DNA of 64,000 nucleotides from contig NW_023503616.1 of assembly GCF_014529535.1 (NCBI RefSeq), positions 2,604,001 through 2,668,000 on the forward strand, read 5' to 3'. Below are positions 38,001 to 49,429 of this stretch, piece by piece. Below the pieces are notes generated by a model. That model worked only from the letters and a program-made list of their open reading frames with translations, did not search any database and was not told the DNA's origin. Position 1 is the first letter of the stretch. The number at the start of each line of letters is the position of its first letter. This stretch comes from Bradysia coprophila (Eukaryota; Arthropoda; Insecta; Diptera; Sciaridae). The position numbers and the translations under genes were made by a program.

Positions 38001-39508
38001 CAATAATCATAGTCTAAAATACCAAGTGTTGTTTGTTCGTTTTGTAGCTTTTTTTACTAACAATCAATTCCCAGAATCCAACATCCGCTCTCAAGTCATT
38101 CGACGTCCTAATTGAAATCAAACCGAATTCATCGCAAGCTTGGTATGGTAAAGGCAAAGCGTTGGACCAATTGTCAGACGAACAGAAAAGTAATGAAATT
38201 TTGAAAGAAGCAATAGCAGCATACGTTAAAGCCGTTGAATTCGGATCGTCTGTGGATGATGAGACATTTAAAATCTATGCTGAACGTTGCATCGATCGAA
38301 TGAGGTTTATAGGTGAGGAAAGACGACTGGCTTTTAAATTGTTTTCGATGAATTTTCTTCTACAATTAAAATTTTACTAAGGTCAGCATTTAAAGGCTGT
38401 TCCAGTCCATGAAGCCTTAATTGAGAGATTCAAAGATGATCCATACTATCGGAATCAGCTTGCCGTTACATATTTACTCATTAATCGGTAAGTAAACCTT
38501 TCGTAAACGGCGAGCGACTAGGCCTTCCCCGATGTTTCGAATTTCATTAAAGTTTCTCTTTTTCTACAGTCTAGCCGATGCCAAACTCGTTCTCCATGAA
38601 ACTCTTCTTCGATGGCGTCAAGACGGTTATGCCCTTGTCCACTACGGTTTTATCCTGAAGAATCTCGATAAAAACAACGAAGCTGCCGTCGCATTCCTGC
38701 AAGAAGGCATTGATACTGAGGCTGAAGGTACCAATGATGGTCGATTTTACTTTAACCTTGGCGAAGCGTTAACCCGTCTCGGCAGAAATAAGGAAGCGAT
38801 GGCAGTTTACCGCAAAGGTGCAAGTAAAAAGCTGTTTCTATCGGAATATCAACGTTCGTTGTACAACGTGGACAGGTTAAAGTCGCGTCCATTCTGGACA
38901 AAAAAACAAACCGGCTACAAGCAATATCTTGATGTGTTGCAACAAAACTGGGAAAAGATACGAGACGAAGGACTGAGCGTACTTAATGATAAAGGACATT
39001 TTACCGACGAATCAGAGAATTTACGGGACGTTGGTGACTGGAAGCAATTCGATCTATTCGCTCGGGGGCGAAAAATTGGCGCACATTGTGCGAGGACACC
39101 ATTCACGTGCAAAATCATCGAAACATTTCCCGCAGCCAGATTTTGTAAACGAGGTCAAGTTAAGTTTAGCGTAATGCATCCAGGCACTCATGTATGGCCA
39201 CACTGTGGTCCTACCAATTGCCGAATCCGAGCCCATTTAGGGTTGAAGGTGCCGGAGAAAACATTCATTCGAGTAGCAACTGAAACAAGGTAAATAATCA
39301 TGCGGTGGTAATACCAGATCTACATGGAGTAACAATTAATTTTTTCTTTCCATAAAGATCGTGGAGTGAAGGAGAACTGCTCATATTCGACGATAGCTTT
39401 GAGCACGAAGTGTGGCATAACGGAACCCAAGTTCGATTAGTTTTAATTGTTGATGTTTGGCATCCAGACTTGACAGAAGAGGAACGAATAAATTTGTATC
39501 CAATTTAA
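32013..39508 (+). CDS. Asph: Aspartyl/asparaginyl beta-hydroxylase
   Basis: Fourteen exons join in phase: 32013-32064, 33895-33948, 34062-34256, 34320-34897, 34975-35139, 35369-35507, 35729-35803, 36550-36678, 36745-37245, 37453-37532, 38075-38312, 38382-38487, 38570-39289, 39358-39508; 3183 nt, 1060 residues. A short Lys-rich cytosolic N-terminus is followed by one membrane anchor (about 71-92, KILFFSLMAVLVGLIGLILL), a very acidic luminal segment (about 95-610), TPR-like helices, and the C-terminal oxygenase domain with HPGTHVWPHCGPTNCR (about 973) and FDDSFEHEVW (about 1026). The WPH and FEH histidines are the iron ligands in the human enzyme, and the later FRL/VRL Arg region binds 2-oxoglutarate. 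The enzyme hydroxylates Asp/Asn in EGF-like domains in the ER lumen. Exon 35729-35803 encodes a second hydrophobic stretch (GVGLALVVVAHLVLV) and may be alternatively used. Exon 36745-37245 has a weak GTAATT donor and an in-frame stop just beyond, at 37272-37274, so an acidic protein lacking the catalytic domain (junctin/humbug-like) is possible. An AATAAA lies near 39868. Confidence 0.93.
33067..33169. mobile_element. ~100-bp foldback element in Asph intron 1
   Basis: gatttccacttacgaaaaaa pairs with ttttttgtaggtgaaaacc, and tccgtttactc pairs with ggtaaacgga. It is a small palindromic element without coding capacity in the 1.8-kb first intron. Confidence 0.7.
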
Positions 39509-39865
39509 CCGGCTAGTCATGTGCCATCGACAACAACGGAGCTCTGGCAAAATGTTCTCTTATATAGCAAAATGTTAAAATTAATTGAAGTGGTAGATTT
39601 TGTATCAAACACCAGAGATACTTTTCACAGTTGAAGTAGCAGATTTAATAATTTTGTTTGTTGTTGATACGCTTGTCGTTTCTATAAAGTAAAATTAGGA
39701 ATCTCGAAAGGATGACATTTAATGTATCACATCGAAATGAAACTTCTAAACCAAAGCGATTAGTCGATTGTTGTGTTCTTTTTTTGTAATTTGAAATGTG
39801 TGTGTTTGTTGCTCCCTTTTTTGTAGTTAATGTAAGGCCATTTTGTATTTGAAAATTTTGTACCA

Positions 39866-39876
39866 TTGAATAAATA
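39866..39876 (+). terminator. Polyadenylation signal candidate for Asph
   Basis: Overlapping AATAAA hexamers (aataaataaat) lie about 360 bases after the Asph stop codon and before the convergent MCTS1 gene. Confidence 0.45.
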
Positions 39877-40329
39877 AATTGAAAATCAAATGTTTTTCGA
39901 TGTCTACGGCATCTCAAAGGCTTAGACTCTAAGCCTTAGAGTACCAGCCTACATAAGGATCGAATAAATTGCAATTGGAGTCTGTGTTCTCACACTAGAA
40001 CATTTATTGAGAAATAACCTGTCAGTGTAATGAACTTAGACAACTTCATCAACTGATTCTGATGTTCAACTCTTCACCTCTTCTAATGGAGGTGAGAAAA
40101 GTTTTCCTCTCCTCGATTTTCGTAAAAATTCATTAGAAGTGCTCCTAAATGATGAACAGTCTCAAGCACGGTAACTTAACCATTTACGTAACCTACCTGA
40201 AGAATTGAACGCTGATCAACCAGGTAATCAAACCGCTTCAAGTTGCACCAAAAAACTTGTCAAAAACACAAACATTCGTCATGCAAGTCCGTCAAGACAT
40301 CAGGGACCATAAATATTTTATTGAATCAT

Positions 40330-41191
40330 TTATTTACACGGTTTCATTTGCCATAAACCATCGTTCAGGTAATGACAATTTTCCACACCAACACCCTTGT
40401 TAACTTTTAATCTGAAATGGAGGAAATCACGATCATCACTGATCCACTTTAATCAACCCAGACATCAATAACTTACATATCATCCGTTGAAAGACACGTA
40501 GTTCCTATTGCCAACGCATGCTGTTTACCTTCAGCCATGATAGCCACGATGGTACCCTTTTCCGCTGGTGTCATACATGCACCGGGTGAAGTGAGACCTG
40601 GACACATAATATTCGCTCCGCTCAACACAAAACGTATGGCTCCCTTGTCCACTTGTTCCATGGGTAAGAAAAATGGATATTTATGCAGCAGTCTCAATGA
40701 CGGCATCCACGGTCCATCCCTTTGACGGAAAAAGAGATGATCACCGTTGCCATTGACGAGAATTTCGATGTGATCGTGACTGTTGAATTGGAATCAAATA
40801 AATTAAATGAAATCCGGCTTTGTATATGTAACCTGAGCAGTTCCATTACCATTTTATAATTCTAAAAGCGTCCTTCTTCGGTACTATAACATCAACATAC
40901 TGTTCAATATGTGGAAATTGCTCAAGTAACTTGGTTCGGATTCCTTTTTGTACAGAAGATTTAAGCTGTTGTACCCCCGATACGCTTTCTTTTTCATCAA
41001 ATCTGAAAATAGAATTTTTTATAAATTTGTCGGCGTGTGATCGAAATGCCAATAAACTGCGAGTGGTTAGGTACATCCACAAGCAAAGTAATTTTAATCG
41101 GTGACTCGTGAATGAATGGACAATTTAGCACAATAAATTATAATAAGAAAACACAAAAATCGAGTATCACACATACTTACTTTTTAAACAT
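40330..41191 (-). CDS. MCTS1: MCTS1 (malignant T-cell amplified sequence 1), PUA-domain translation factor
   Basis: Four exons on the minus strand: 41191-41181, 41002-40850, 40779-40477, 40411-40330; 549 nt, 182 residues against 181 in the human protein, in phase throughout. It starts [13 protein letters not shown], has an N-terminal MCT1-type domain (about 1-92) and a PUA domain (about 95-170) with [18 protein letters not shown], and ends close to [20 protein letters not shown], all strongly conserved. With DENR it forms a heterodimer on the 40S ribosome that supports re-initiation and recycling of post-termination 40S subunits; in Drosophila it is needed for translation of mRNAs with upstream ORFs in dividing cells. 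The gene converges on Asph (822 bases between stops). AATAAA occurs on the minus strand just after the stop. This is a single-copy housekeeping gene. Confidence 0.97.
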
Positions 41192-41429
41192 GTTCGGACC
41201 TAAGGGCTTTGATTATTTTAAAAAAATATCTAAATATCAAGAGTATTTCCTAAAATGTGTGTTTAAATAAAATCTTCTCAGGTTGTCAATGTTTTTTGGT
41301 CGGAACGTATGTGCTCATATTGTCAGACCAAACAACTGTCTTGAATCGTCAAATCATTAGCTAGACGTCGTCTTTTACAATGAATGTATACTCTATAGGT
41401 ATGGTCGAGGGGTGAGTCACTTTTAGATT

Positions 41430-41645
41430 AAATGGATTTATTGGATTAAATGGACTAAAAATTGGATTAAATGGATTAAATAGGAAAAAAGTTCATTTTA
41501 CCAAATACTTTAAAAGTCTTAAAAATGGTTGATTTTGATCGAACCACGTACTACAAGTCATACTAGAACGTTAAAAAGCATAAAATTCCACTTTTAGAAG
41601 TTTTTGGTGTAAAATGGATTAAATGGATTAAATAAATTTAATACC
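41430..41645. repeat. Interrupted tandem repeat of ggattaaat
   Basis: ggattaaat recurs in two clusters, about 41434-41490 and 41613-41640, with a further relic near 42021. Units are 9-10 bases. Confidence 0.7.
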
Positions 41646-42608
41646 ATTTTTACCAAAAAACTTTTTTTTTATGTCTCACGAATACTTAAATGCCCTGGGG
41701 ATCGTGCGAACCTAATTTTCGTAATTAGTTTACAAATTTTTTAGGTGGGTGGCTTAATTATTTCAGTAAAACTTGACCTTGACCTTGCACATTCGAATAG
41801 GACCCTGTGGTCTTTCCGGAAGAGCTTGAACGTTGAATCACTAACAGTGTAATGACCCACTTGTATCCCCCTTTTTGCCCTCCTTGTTCAATACGTTGAT
41901 ACTTTGTGTGCACATTGTATCGATGTATTGAACAGCGCCGGACCGCCATCCCATCCGATATGTGTTAAACTTAAGAATAACAACAATTCCTAATTATTTC
42001 AGTAAAACTTTTTTTTTTGGGTTAAATGATTAAATGGAAGCTTGATTATAGAACTCGCTTTGCTTGTTTGACTTTACATCTTAGGAAATAACAACGCACT
42101 CCGAGAACAGGCTCGAGGAGAACAGAAAGAGGCCTTCACAAGAATCTTGACAATTTAGACATGCATATATTGTTTGAAAAGTCAACTTGAAAACAATTTT
42201 TTTTGTTAAGTTGAAATCGTCATATAAAATTTTCCAAACCTAGTTGGCGCCACAGGAAAATTTTGATTTCACGCCTTCGTGATCAAGTCGAAAGTGTCTT
42301 AACCTGTTCTTTCAGAACCTTGTTTATAATCACATCGTGCGACAAAATAGTTATATATGCAACTAGTTGAGAAATGGGGTTATGGGGTTGCCATTGTGTG
42401 TGTGCCATCGAAAAATTTAGTTTTGCGTCGATTCTGCAATTTCTGCAAAATAAAGCCTCCAGTGAAAACAGTGAAAAATGGCACTTCATAGTCACCCAAA
42501 TCATGTCAAGAAAAAGTTCACTTTTCGCAGCTCAGTTGCAGAAATAACGATTAGAGTAATAGCACAAAAAATAATGAAAATCCGTTATCACATTACAGGA
42601 TTTAACAA

Positions 42609-42706
42609 TTCAAATGTCTCACTGTCATTTTTTCCAAAGAATGTCATTGTGAATTCGCAATGACACAATGAAATTCTCTGAAAAATTTGACAGTGAGACA
42701 TTTGAA
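42609..42706. mobile_element. 98-bp palindromic MITE
   Basis: ttcaaatgtctcactgtca at 42609 pairs with tgacagtgagacatttgaa ending at 42706; inner arms (aatgtcattgtga against tgacacaatg) extend the palindrome. Confidence 0.85.
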
Positions 42707-42745
42707 ATGTTAAAGACTGTAGTGCAAAAAAATCATTACTAGGTT

Positions 42746-42875
42746 ACATTACTAGGGATAAAAAGATGAAAAGTAGAGTTTTCGTGTGAATTTTGTTGAT
42801 CCGAGGCGAAGCCGAGGTCAAAAAACACACTACAACGAGACTTTTCATTTTTATCCCGAGTTTTATGTAATGGAT
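42746..42875. mobile_element. Foldback element with 'gaggcgaagccgagg' centre
   Basis: ttacattactagggataaaa pairs with ttttatcccgagttttatgtaa; inner arms gatgaaaag.agagttttcg are partly complementary to the right side. The centre is gaggcgaagccgagg, as in several other elements of the window. Confidence 0.75.
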
Positions 42876-42956
42876 TTTACATGCTGAGGGCGTCGAAAGA
42901 AGTGCTTAAAACATGAAAAGTACGGTTTTCGACGCATGTAGCATGTAAAACCATTT
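42870..42956. mobile_element. Foldback element adjoining the previous one
   Basis: taatggattttacatgct pairs with agcatgtaaaaccattt, and gcgtcgaaa pairs with tttcgacgc. It abuts 42746-42875, so two elements are nested or fused. Confidence 0.7.
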
Positions 42957-43583
42957 TAATCTACTTAGAACAAAAAAAAACTACCTACATGTCTACATGA
43001 TGAGTGATTATATTCGTAGTAATAAGCATTCAATTTCAGCTGAATGTACAAAATATTTGCATCATCTATAGATATCACTAGTCTTACCTATTCCTGACAA
43101 TATGTTGTTTCACTTATTTTGTTTATTGTTTAAAAATTTTGATCTGATTGGTGACAAATCGTATAGGGCTTCCAAAACATCAAAATATTTTTAAAAAGAT
43201 AAAGAGAAAAAACGTGTTGTTTTCCACAATACACTTCGTTCACGTCAAAATTTCGGTGTTGTTCAAATATTTAGAAAATCAGCAATATCAGTAATGCTTT
43301 TTTAAATTTTTTCGTGAATATAACGTGTCGTTTTTCACAATAACACTTATTTCACGTCAACATTTCCATACTGTGCATTGCGCTTTTCATTTTTATGAGA
43401 ATCGTATCATCAAAGTCATTGGCCTTTTATGGCCAATATAAAGTAACGGATTCTATAACTATATTAATAAGCTAGGCGTGCTGGCAGCTTCTGAAAGGTC
43501 ACCCTTTTACTGAAGTAACCGATGTAACTCATCAACATTTTTGTAACTGTTGAAAAAAAAATTGAATGTAAGGATGCAGCGAC

Positions 43584-43635
43584 TATATAAGTACCTCCGG
43601 AGTCACGCAAGGTGCTTAGAAACACGATCAGATGA
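43584..43635 (+). promoter_or_regulatory. TATA-type promoter candidate for the P450 gene
   Basis: TATATAA at 43584-43590 is followed about 40 bases later by gatcagatg, resembling the insect initiator TCAGT. A GT-AG 5' UTR intron ending at the acceptor tttcag (44412-44417) would join it to the coding exon. No other TATA box is evident before the gene. Confidence 0.4.
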
Positions 43636-44436
43636 AACACACATTTTCAAAACAAAAGTAGAAAGTAGCGGGACAACTAATATATTATGAGGAGTAACAG
43701 TTTAATGCAGTTTAGTTGGCTGAAATCCTGAGTCGGTACAGTAAGTGTTAATTATGTTATATGAAATTGTGTAGTGTTTCTGCTGGAAATAATGCTAACG
43801 TCAGTTGCATTCATTTGATTTGTACCTAAACTCAAAAATTAAGGCAGAAGATAACCAGAAACTTGAAGAAGAAATAACGATAGGAAAGTGAGTCTGTAAA
43901 AAAATTGTTTTTTTTTGTGTCATTTAGCTTCTGTTCAATAGTGTCTTTGGAGGAATTTTCAAATCATTTGTTATATCTAGTTACATAATTGAAATAATAA
44001 AAGTTAGAAAACCAAGAAATTTATAATCAAGCATCCAACATAGCATCAATTTCAGCACATGTGTGTAAGTGCATTAAGTGTAATCTAACGATTGGAACCT
44101 ATATACACATGATATAATAAGTGCATTTGATGGCAAATTGCATGCATATATTCACTTTCTCTCAGGTTCAATAATAAAACAACTTGCTCACATTCGTCTC
44201 ACAAACCTGAATATCAATTTCGCGCGCTAATACAGTCTATGATGCTGTATTCATTCAACTTTTTTTTTGTTTATGTAATAAGTCGTAAAGTACCTCTTGG
44301 TATTTCCTCTATTGCTATTATATGCGAAAGATTATGCTTCAGTTCCGTTATGCAATTGTCGAATTAGAGCATGGTTCTAATTCTCGGTATACTCAAAGCA
44401 AATTTCATCCTTTCAGACACCAATCAACATAGTAAA

Positions 44437-46227
44437 ATGCTTCCTACGCTCTTTGTCTTTGTCATCGTTTTTATAATTTTCCTTTGGTTGGATTGCCGTA
44501 AACCAAACCTGTTCCCACCTGGTCCCAAATGGCTACCCATCATTGGCAGTGCTTTGTATGTACACAACGAACGAATGCGCACTGGTATGTTATGGAAGGC
44601 AATGATATCGATAGCAACAAATTACAAGCACAACGGAGTGGTGGGCTTCAAAGTGGGTAAAGATAAAACAGTGGTAGCAATAAATCCTGAATCGATTCGA
44701 GAGATGACATTGAACGAACATCTGGATGGACGACCGAATGGAATACTGTATGAAACTCGTACATGGGGCTCGAGACTAGGTGTCATGCTTACAGACGGTG
44801 AACTGTGGATGGATCAGAGACGATTCGTTGTACGACATTTAAAAGAATTCGGATTTGCTAGACGCGGTATGGTGGAAATGATTCAAACGGAAGCCCAACA
44901 TATGCTAGCTGACTACCGTCAAATTGTCGGTAAACAGAATGGAAAGGCTCTAGTGCCAATGCATGACGCATTCAATTCGTATGTGCTTAACACGCTTTGG
45001 TGCATGATGACTGGCACTCGATATGATAAAGGCAATTTGAAATTGAAACAATTGCAGTCGTTACTTCACACTCTAATTAAAAATCTTGATATGATGGGCG
45101 CCCTATTTAGTCACTTTCCGTTATTGAGATTTCTTGCGCCTAGCTATTCGGGCTACAAAGAATTTGTTGAAATTCATCAGACGATGCACACGTTCATTGA
45201 AAATGAACTGGAAAATCATAAACGAAATTTTAAGATCGAAAATGAACCGAGTGACTTAATGGACGTCTACCTGCAAGTGCTACAAGATCCGGAGAGAAAA
45301 GACAGTTTTTCCGAAAAGCAGCTTCTAGCTATATGTTTGGATATGTTCATCGCTGGCTCAGAGACAACGGTTGGTATTTTATATTTACATTTTATGAACC
45401 TTGTAGAAAAAGTTAGTCATCTGGTACCGACTTAATGATTTTGTTGCGAATTGCTTGTCGTTTTAGCACTTTACACTAAAAAAAATGTTTCTATTTTCAA
45501 TATCAACATAAATTTCATTTCGATTCCATTAGGTAAAAACGATTAATTTCACATTGCTGTACATAATTCGCAAACAAGATGTTCAACGGAAAGCTCAGCA
45601 AGAAATCGATTCGGTGGTGGGAAGGGAAAGACTTCCTGTACTCGAAGACAGGACAAGGTAACATTTGGAAAATGTTTACTATATTTTCCTTAAAAGTAAT
45701 CTCTATTTACCACATTCGAAGAATGCCATATTGCGAAGCCATTATTCTTGAAGGATTGCGTATTTTCATGGGCAACACTTTTGGTCTGCCACATCGTGCA
45801 TTACAAGATACAGAGTTGTGTGGATACAAAATTCCAAAGGTCGAATATTCAACTTTCATTTTTGTCCGTAGAGAAATCCATTGACTTAATTTTTAACCTT
45901 CAGGATTCGATAGTGATTGCCTGTTTTGCTGGAATGATGATGGACAGTGGTATTTGGCCTGATCCACACGAGTTTCGGCCGGAACGATTCCTAGACCAGA
46001 ATAACAAAATCAATATTCCGCTACAGTATAATCCATTCGGCGCCGGGAAGCGTCGATGTATGGGTGAAATGATGGCCAGATCGAGTCTGTTTCTGTTTGT
46101 CACAACACTTTTGCAGAATTTCAATTTTCTTGTGCCACAAGGTCATCCTCTGCCGTCGGATAAACCAATTGATGGAGCTACGCCGAGCATACAACATTAT
46201 ACTGCTTTAGTGGAGAATCGACAATGA
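44437..46227 (+). CDS. Cytochrome P450, CYP2-clan type (CYP303/305-like)
   Basis: Four exons in phase: 44437-45369, 45533-45657, 45722-45839, 45904-46227; 1500 nt, 499 residues. The chosen ATG at 44437 opens with an N-terminal membrane anchor (MLPTLFVFVIVFIIFLW), followed by the PPGP hinge near residue 27. Other motifs in order: WMDQRRFVVRHL (helix C), AGSETT (I-helix oxygen-binding, about 306-311, ending exon 1), ExxR as EGLR (about 363), FRPERF, and the haem loop FGAGKRRCMG (Cys near 444). All residues essential for a working P450 are present. Insect CYP2-clan members are ER mono-oxygenases with developmental or hormone-related roles; CYP303A1 is needed for sensory bristle structure. The helix-C region (TWGSR, REFGF-like) suggests CYP303/305, unproven. 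The last exon is the left breakpoint of the tandem duplication: its final ~140 coding bases recur at 51188-51340. Confidence 0.9.
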
Positions 46228-46386
46228 TATTATCCGAAATAAATATTTTAGAACAAAAACTCTGGTCTTCTGTTACTCAAATGCTGGAAAAATCGATTAT
46301 GAGAACTGAGGACTAATAGAAATCTCACAGGTTTTAACAGTAAGTAGATTTTTATTTATTTAAATAGAACAACAGCTTTGCATGAT

Positions 46387-47877
46387 CTAATGCTCACACA
46401 GAGAAAACTCTCTTTCGTACAATTCCTTGTCCACCTCATTTCGATAATATTTTCTCTCGGACATTAAATCCTCGCGATATTTCTCGGCTGCTTCTAATGT
46501 CATGGTAAAACGATCGACAGGCTTATCATCCCAAATAGGATTCTGCGGAGCAACATTTCTGGTCGAAATAACTCGTTTCATCGGATCAATCAAAAAGAAC
46601 ACTAAAATTTTGCGATGCCCTCCTTTCGTCTTGTCGACCAATTCGAACGGCGCAACTTTATGTTGATAAACGTTTGGAAAGACAACACATCGTCCCTCGC
46701 GTGCGATCAAGTTGCCCAATCTCTGATTCAAGTGGCCTTCGTTTTCCATGCCAAACACTTGATATACCCCTTCTCTGTCATCCTGTTCATAAGGCGGATC
46801 ATCTGTAGCTTGGCGAAATTTTAGAATAGATTCGGTGATATTTTCCATTGAATAGTAGTAGATACCAGTGGCGACGATAGCTTCGCTTTCAGTGGCCTCA
46901 GTATGCCATACACCACCCTTGTACTTCGGATTATTTGGTGTAAGTTCTATGTTTGCAAGTTTAACGATAACTTGAAACTTTTGACCTTTGAAATCAAAGT
47001 CGCTGATGTCGCTCAGAGTTGGTGGTTCAAACTTGGGTATTTCAGGTAGCCTCAAAACTCTCGACCGTTTCCATTCCTCGAATTGTTCCTGTTCATCATG
47101 ATGATTGTCGTCTTCGTCATACTCAAACTCGGTTTCGTTATGCCACCAATTACAATCATTAACCACTATACGATGTTGTCGTGGGTGTGCCACATCCCGC
47201 AATACTCGACTGAACATTGGCATGAATTTCGATAAGATACGACCAATTAACGTATAAAGCGCAGCATTTTTCTCCGGAGGAAGGTTGTTGATGTAAGAAT
47301 CGAATGTTATGACCCCGTTTTCATCACAAGATGTATCGGATGGCAACCATCGATAGTTGCTACTTCTGGCATCATCACCTCCAACTTCCGACAGCTCTTT
47401 GATAGTGTCTGCATTAATGCCGGTCTCATCTGTTATTTTACTAACTCCACGAACGAAACAAAACAGCGAAGGATGAACTAAATCAACCACTAAATTCTTA
47501 CTTCCCGGATGGTAGTCTTTTTCGGATTCGTCCACATTTTCCAACAATTCAAAAACTGATTCCTTGAAGGCGGTTTGAAGTTGCTCGTCAATCAATCGAT
47601 CTGATTGCCACGTTCCATCTACGGGTCCGATCTCAATGGGGCCTTCTGTTAAGGCAGCGTAGTATCTGAGCTCATCTAGAATGTACTGAAACTCGGTTTC
47701 ATTTACATTTTGCTTGGCACATTCTGACTTCCACTTGGCCACGATGGTTGGATTTTTTAACTTCTCCATCCAATCTGGCTTCGCTCGAATTGTCTGACTA
47801 ACTTTGATCAATTTTAATTCAGTGACTGTTCTTGGTGCTCTCAGAGACAAAGAAAATTTGAGCCCTTTTTCGAACAT
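46387..47877 (-). CDS. DUF4246-family protein, copy A
   Basis: An uninterrupted 496-residue frame from ATG at 47877 to TAG at 46387. The frame stays open upstream to 48099, but ttatctttacag just before the ATG looks like a 5' UTR intron acceptor, so I start at MFEKG. DUF4246 (Pfam) features: an N-terminal conserved part with WMEKLKNP, a middle region with DSYINNLPPEKNAALYTLIG, VKLANIELTP, WHTEATESE, YYYSMENIT, and a C-terminal QHKVAPFEL followed by FFLIDP and STRNVAPQN. The WH.E and QH.V.PF pairs resemble the metal-binding residues of a double-stranded beta-helix 2-oxoglutarate/Fe(II) oxygenase, but activity and substrate are unknown. The family is best known from fungi. It is transcribed toward the P450 gene, with about 160 bases between stop codons. 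Copy B shares most residues. Confidence 0.88.
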   Translation of the reverse strand: MFEKGLKFSLSLRAPRTVTELKLIKVSQTIRAKPDWMEKLKNPTIVAKWKSECAKQNVNETEFQYILDELRYYAALTEGPIEIGPVDGTWQSDRLIDEQLQTAFKESVFELLENVDESEKDYHPGSKNLVVDLVHPSLFCFVRGVSKITDETGINADTIKELSEVGGDDARSSNYRWLPSDTSCDENGVITFDSYINNLPPEKNAALYTLIGRILSKFMPMFSRVLRDVAHPRQHRIVVNDCNWWHNETEFEYDEDDNHHDEQEQFEEWKRSRVLRLPEIPKFEPPTLSDISDFDFKGQKFQVIVKLANIELTPNNPKYKGGVWHTEATESEAIVATGIYYYSMENITESILKFRQATDDPPYEQDDREGVYQVFGMENEGHLNQRLGNLIAREGRCVVFPNVYQHKVAPFELVDKTKGGHRKILVFFLIDPMKRVISTRNVAPQNPIWDDKPVDRFTMTLEAAEKYREDLMSERKYYRNEVDKELYEREFSLCEH

Positions 47878-49137
47878 TTTCGATGATATCTGTAAAGATA
47901 AATAACCGAAAACGTTACATTTCACAGTATTATGCCATACTAATTGTAGACAACGAATCAAGCTCGTACAGCCGAAAATCAACTGTTCTTCGTTTTGAGA
48001 ATTAATTAAAAATCTTATCAATGAAAATATGTTCGTTAGTGAACTCATATTACCTATGAAACAATCGAAAGTTACCATTAAATCTGATGAAATAGACAAA
48101 AAAAACCACGGAGTTTACTCCTTTCATTGTCGTCACGAGAAAATTGCTCTTCGCTTCAATACTACGAATATTCCGGTCATTCCAGAGAAGGAATGTATTT
48201 TTGTATGGATGGCGGGTGTTATAACCATTTTATCGCGTAAGTATTTATAAAGAAAGATTCTTCAGGTGAAGAGTATAATTTATAGTGTCGAGGTATATGT
48301 AAACGTTTCAGACATTCCTTCTTTCAGAAATGACCTCATCCGATTATCTTATTTCACAACGTTATATCAAAAGTCGGTTGCGTTGTTTTGGTCAGAGTCT
48401 CAGAATTTTCGTAATAAATACACGATCCTGCGCACATATTCACCGCATAGTCAATAGAAACACAATCAAGATGTATGATAAGAACTTGTGAATTGAAAAT
48501 CATTGAAAATCAAATAATTTTACACGAATCAATCAAACAGTCGATTTTACTCACATCCATTTCTAGTTCCTGGAAGTATAATTGCAATGATAACTGCTGA
48601 TAATTGTTGTTTACGTTTCCCTTTCGTTTGAAGTTCTGAAATGTTGTGAAATACAAAATTCACAAAGTGTTATTTATACCAGTTGCACCAACATTCAAAG
48701 TTTTCTAATTTTTACAATTTTTGTGTGTTGTTTGTTTACGAAATGGATCAGTGCTACCTGTCGACGAGGTCGTTAACTTCTTCTAAAACTTGTGTTTATT
48801 CAAATGAAATTTATGAAAAGTCTTGTGTGAGTTTAGGACACGCGAAGGAAATAAAATTGTGTGTAGCAATTTTTATTTCAAACGAAGTGGTTACACCTGT
48901 TCTTTAAATCATGGTAGTGATTCTTATCATACTCGTTGTTAGCAGTTATTCAAAACATTTTATTGTTAATATTTAAGAAATGGATCACTATCTGTTATCG
49001 ATAACAACGAAAAAAAGAACTGATGAGATTGCTTATGTTGTGCATTGGAAAGTAAAATTAATGAAGTAGAAGATATGCTATACTAGGCAGTACATTAAGC
49101 ATGAGGGTAAATGGCTAGGTAAAACCATTTAAATAAA

Positions 49138-49345
49138 ATCTAATTTCTTTTGAAATATCAAATTAGATAAACAGAACTTGTCAGAACATACAAAAGTCCT
49201 CAAATTAAAGAATTGTACCCTCATTGAATAAATTCAGATAAAAAATCAATGCAACTGTATCGGCGAGGGTACAACTCTTTAATTTGAATACTTTTGTTCT
49301 TACAAGTTTTGTTTATCTAATTTTATATTTCAAAAGAAATTTTAT
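49138..49345. mobile_element. Palindromic MITE, ~200 bp
   Basis: ctaatttcttttgaaatat...gataaacagaacttgtcagaa...aaagtcctcaaattaaagaa...gtaccctc is complementary to gagggtacaactctttaatttg...cttttgttctta...gtttatctaatttt...tttcaaaagaaatt. Part of the arm recurs at 49355-49395 and 50287-50320. Confidence 0.8.
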
Positions 49346-49429
49346 AAACAGAACTGTCAGAACGAAAGTCCTCAACTTAAAGATTTGTACTCTTGCGGAT
49401 ACTGATTTATTGAAAGAATTCGGATAAAA

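Larger units (their letters stand above)
41192..43580. other. Intergenic region with repeats
   Basis: No gene is supported. It contains an aaatggatt tandem tract (41430-41645), three palindromic elements (42609-42956) and a diverged direct repeat with units at about 43208 and 43320 (aacgtgttgttttccacaat and aacgtgtcgtttttcacaat). Confidence 0.55.

Noticed and set aside
44371-44436. Upstream in-frame ATG of the P450 gene
   Set aside because: An acceptor-like tttcag (44412-44417) lies between it and the ATG at 44437, and only the latter places the membrane anchor at the N-terminus as usual for microsomal P450s.
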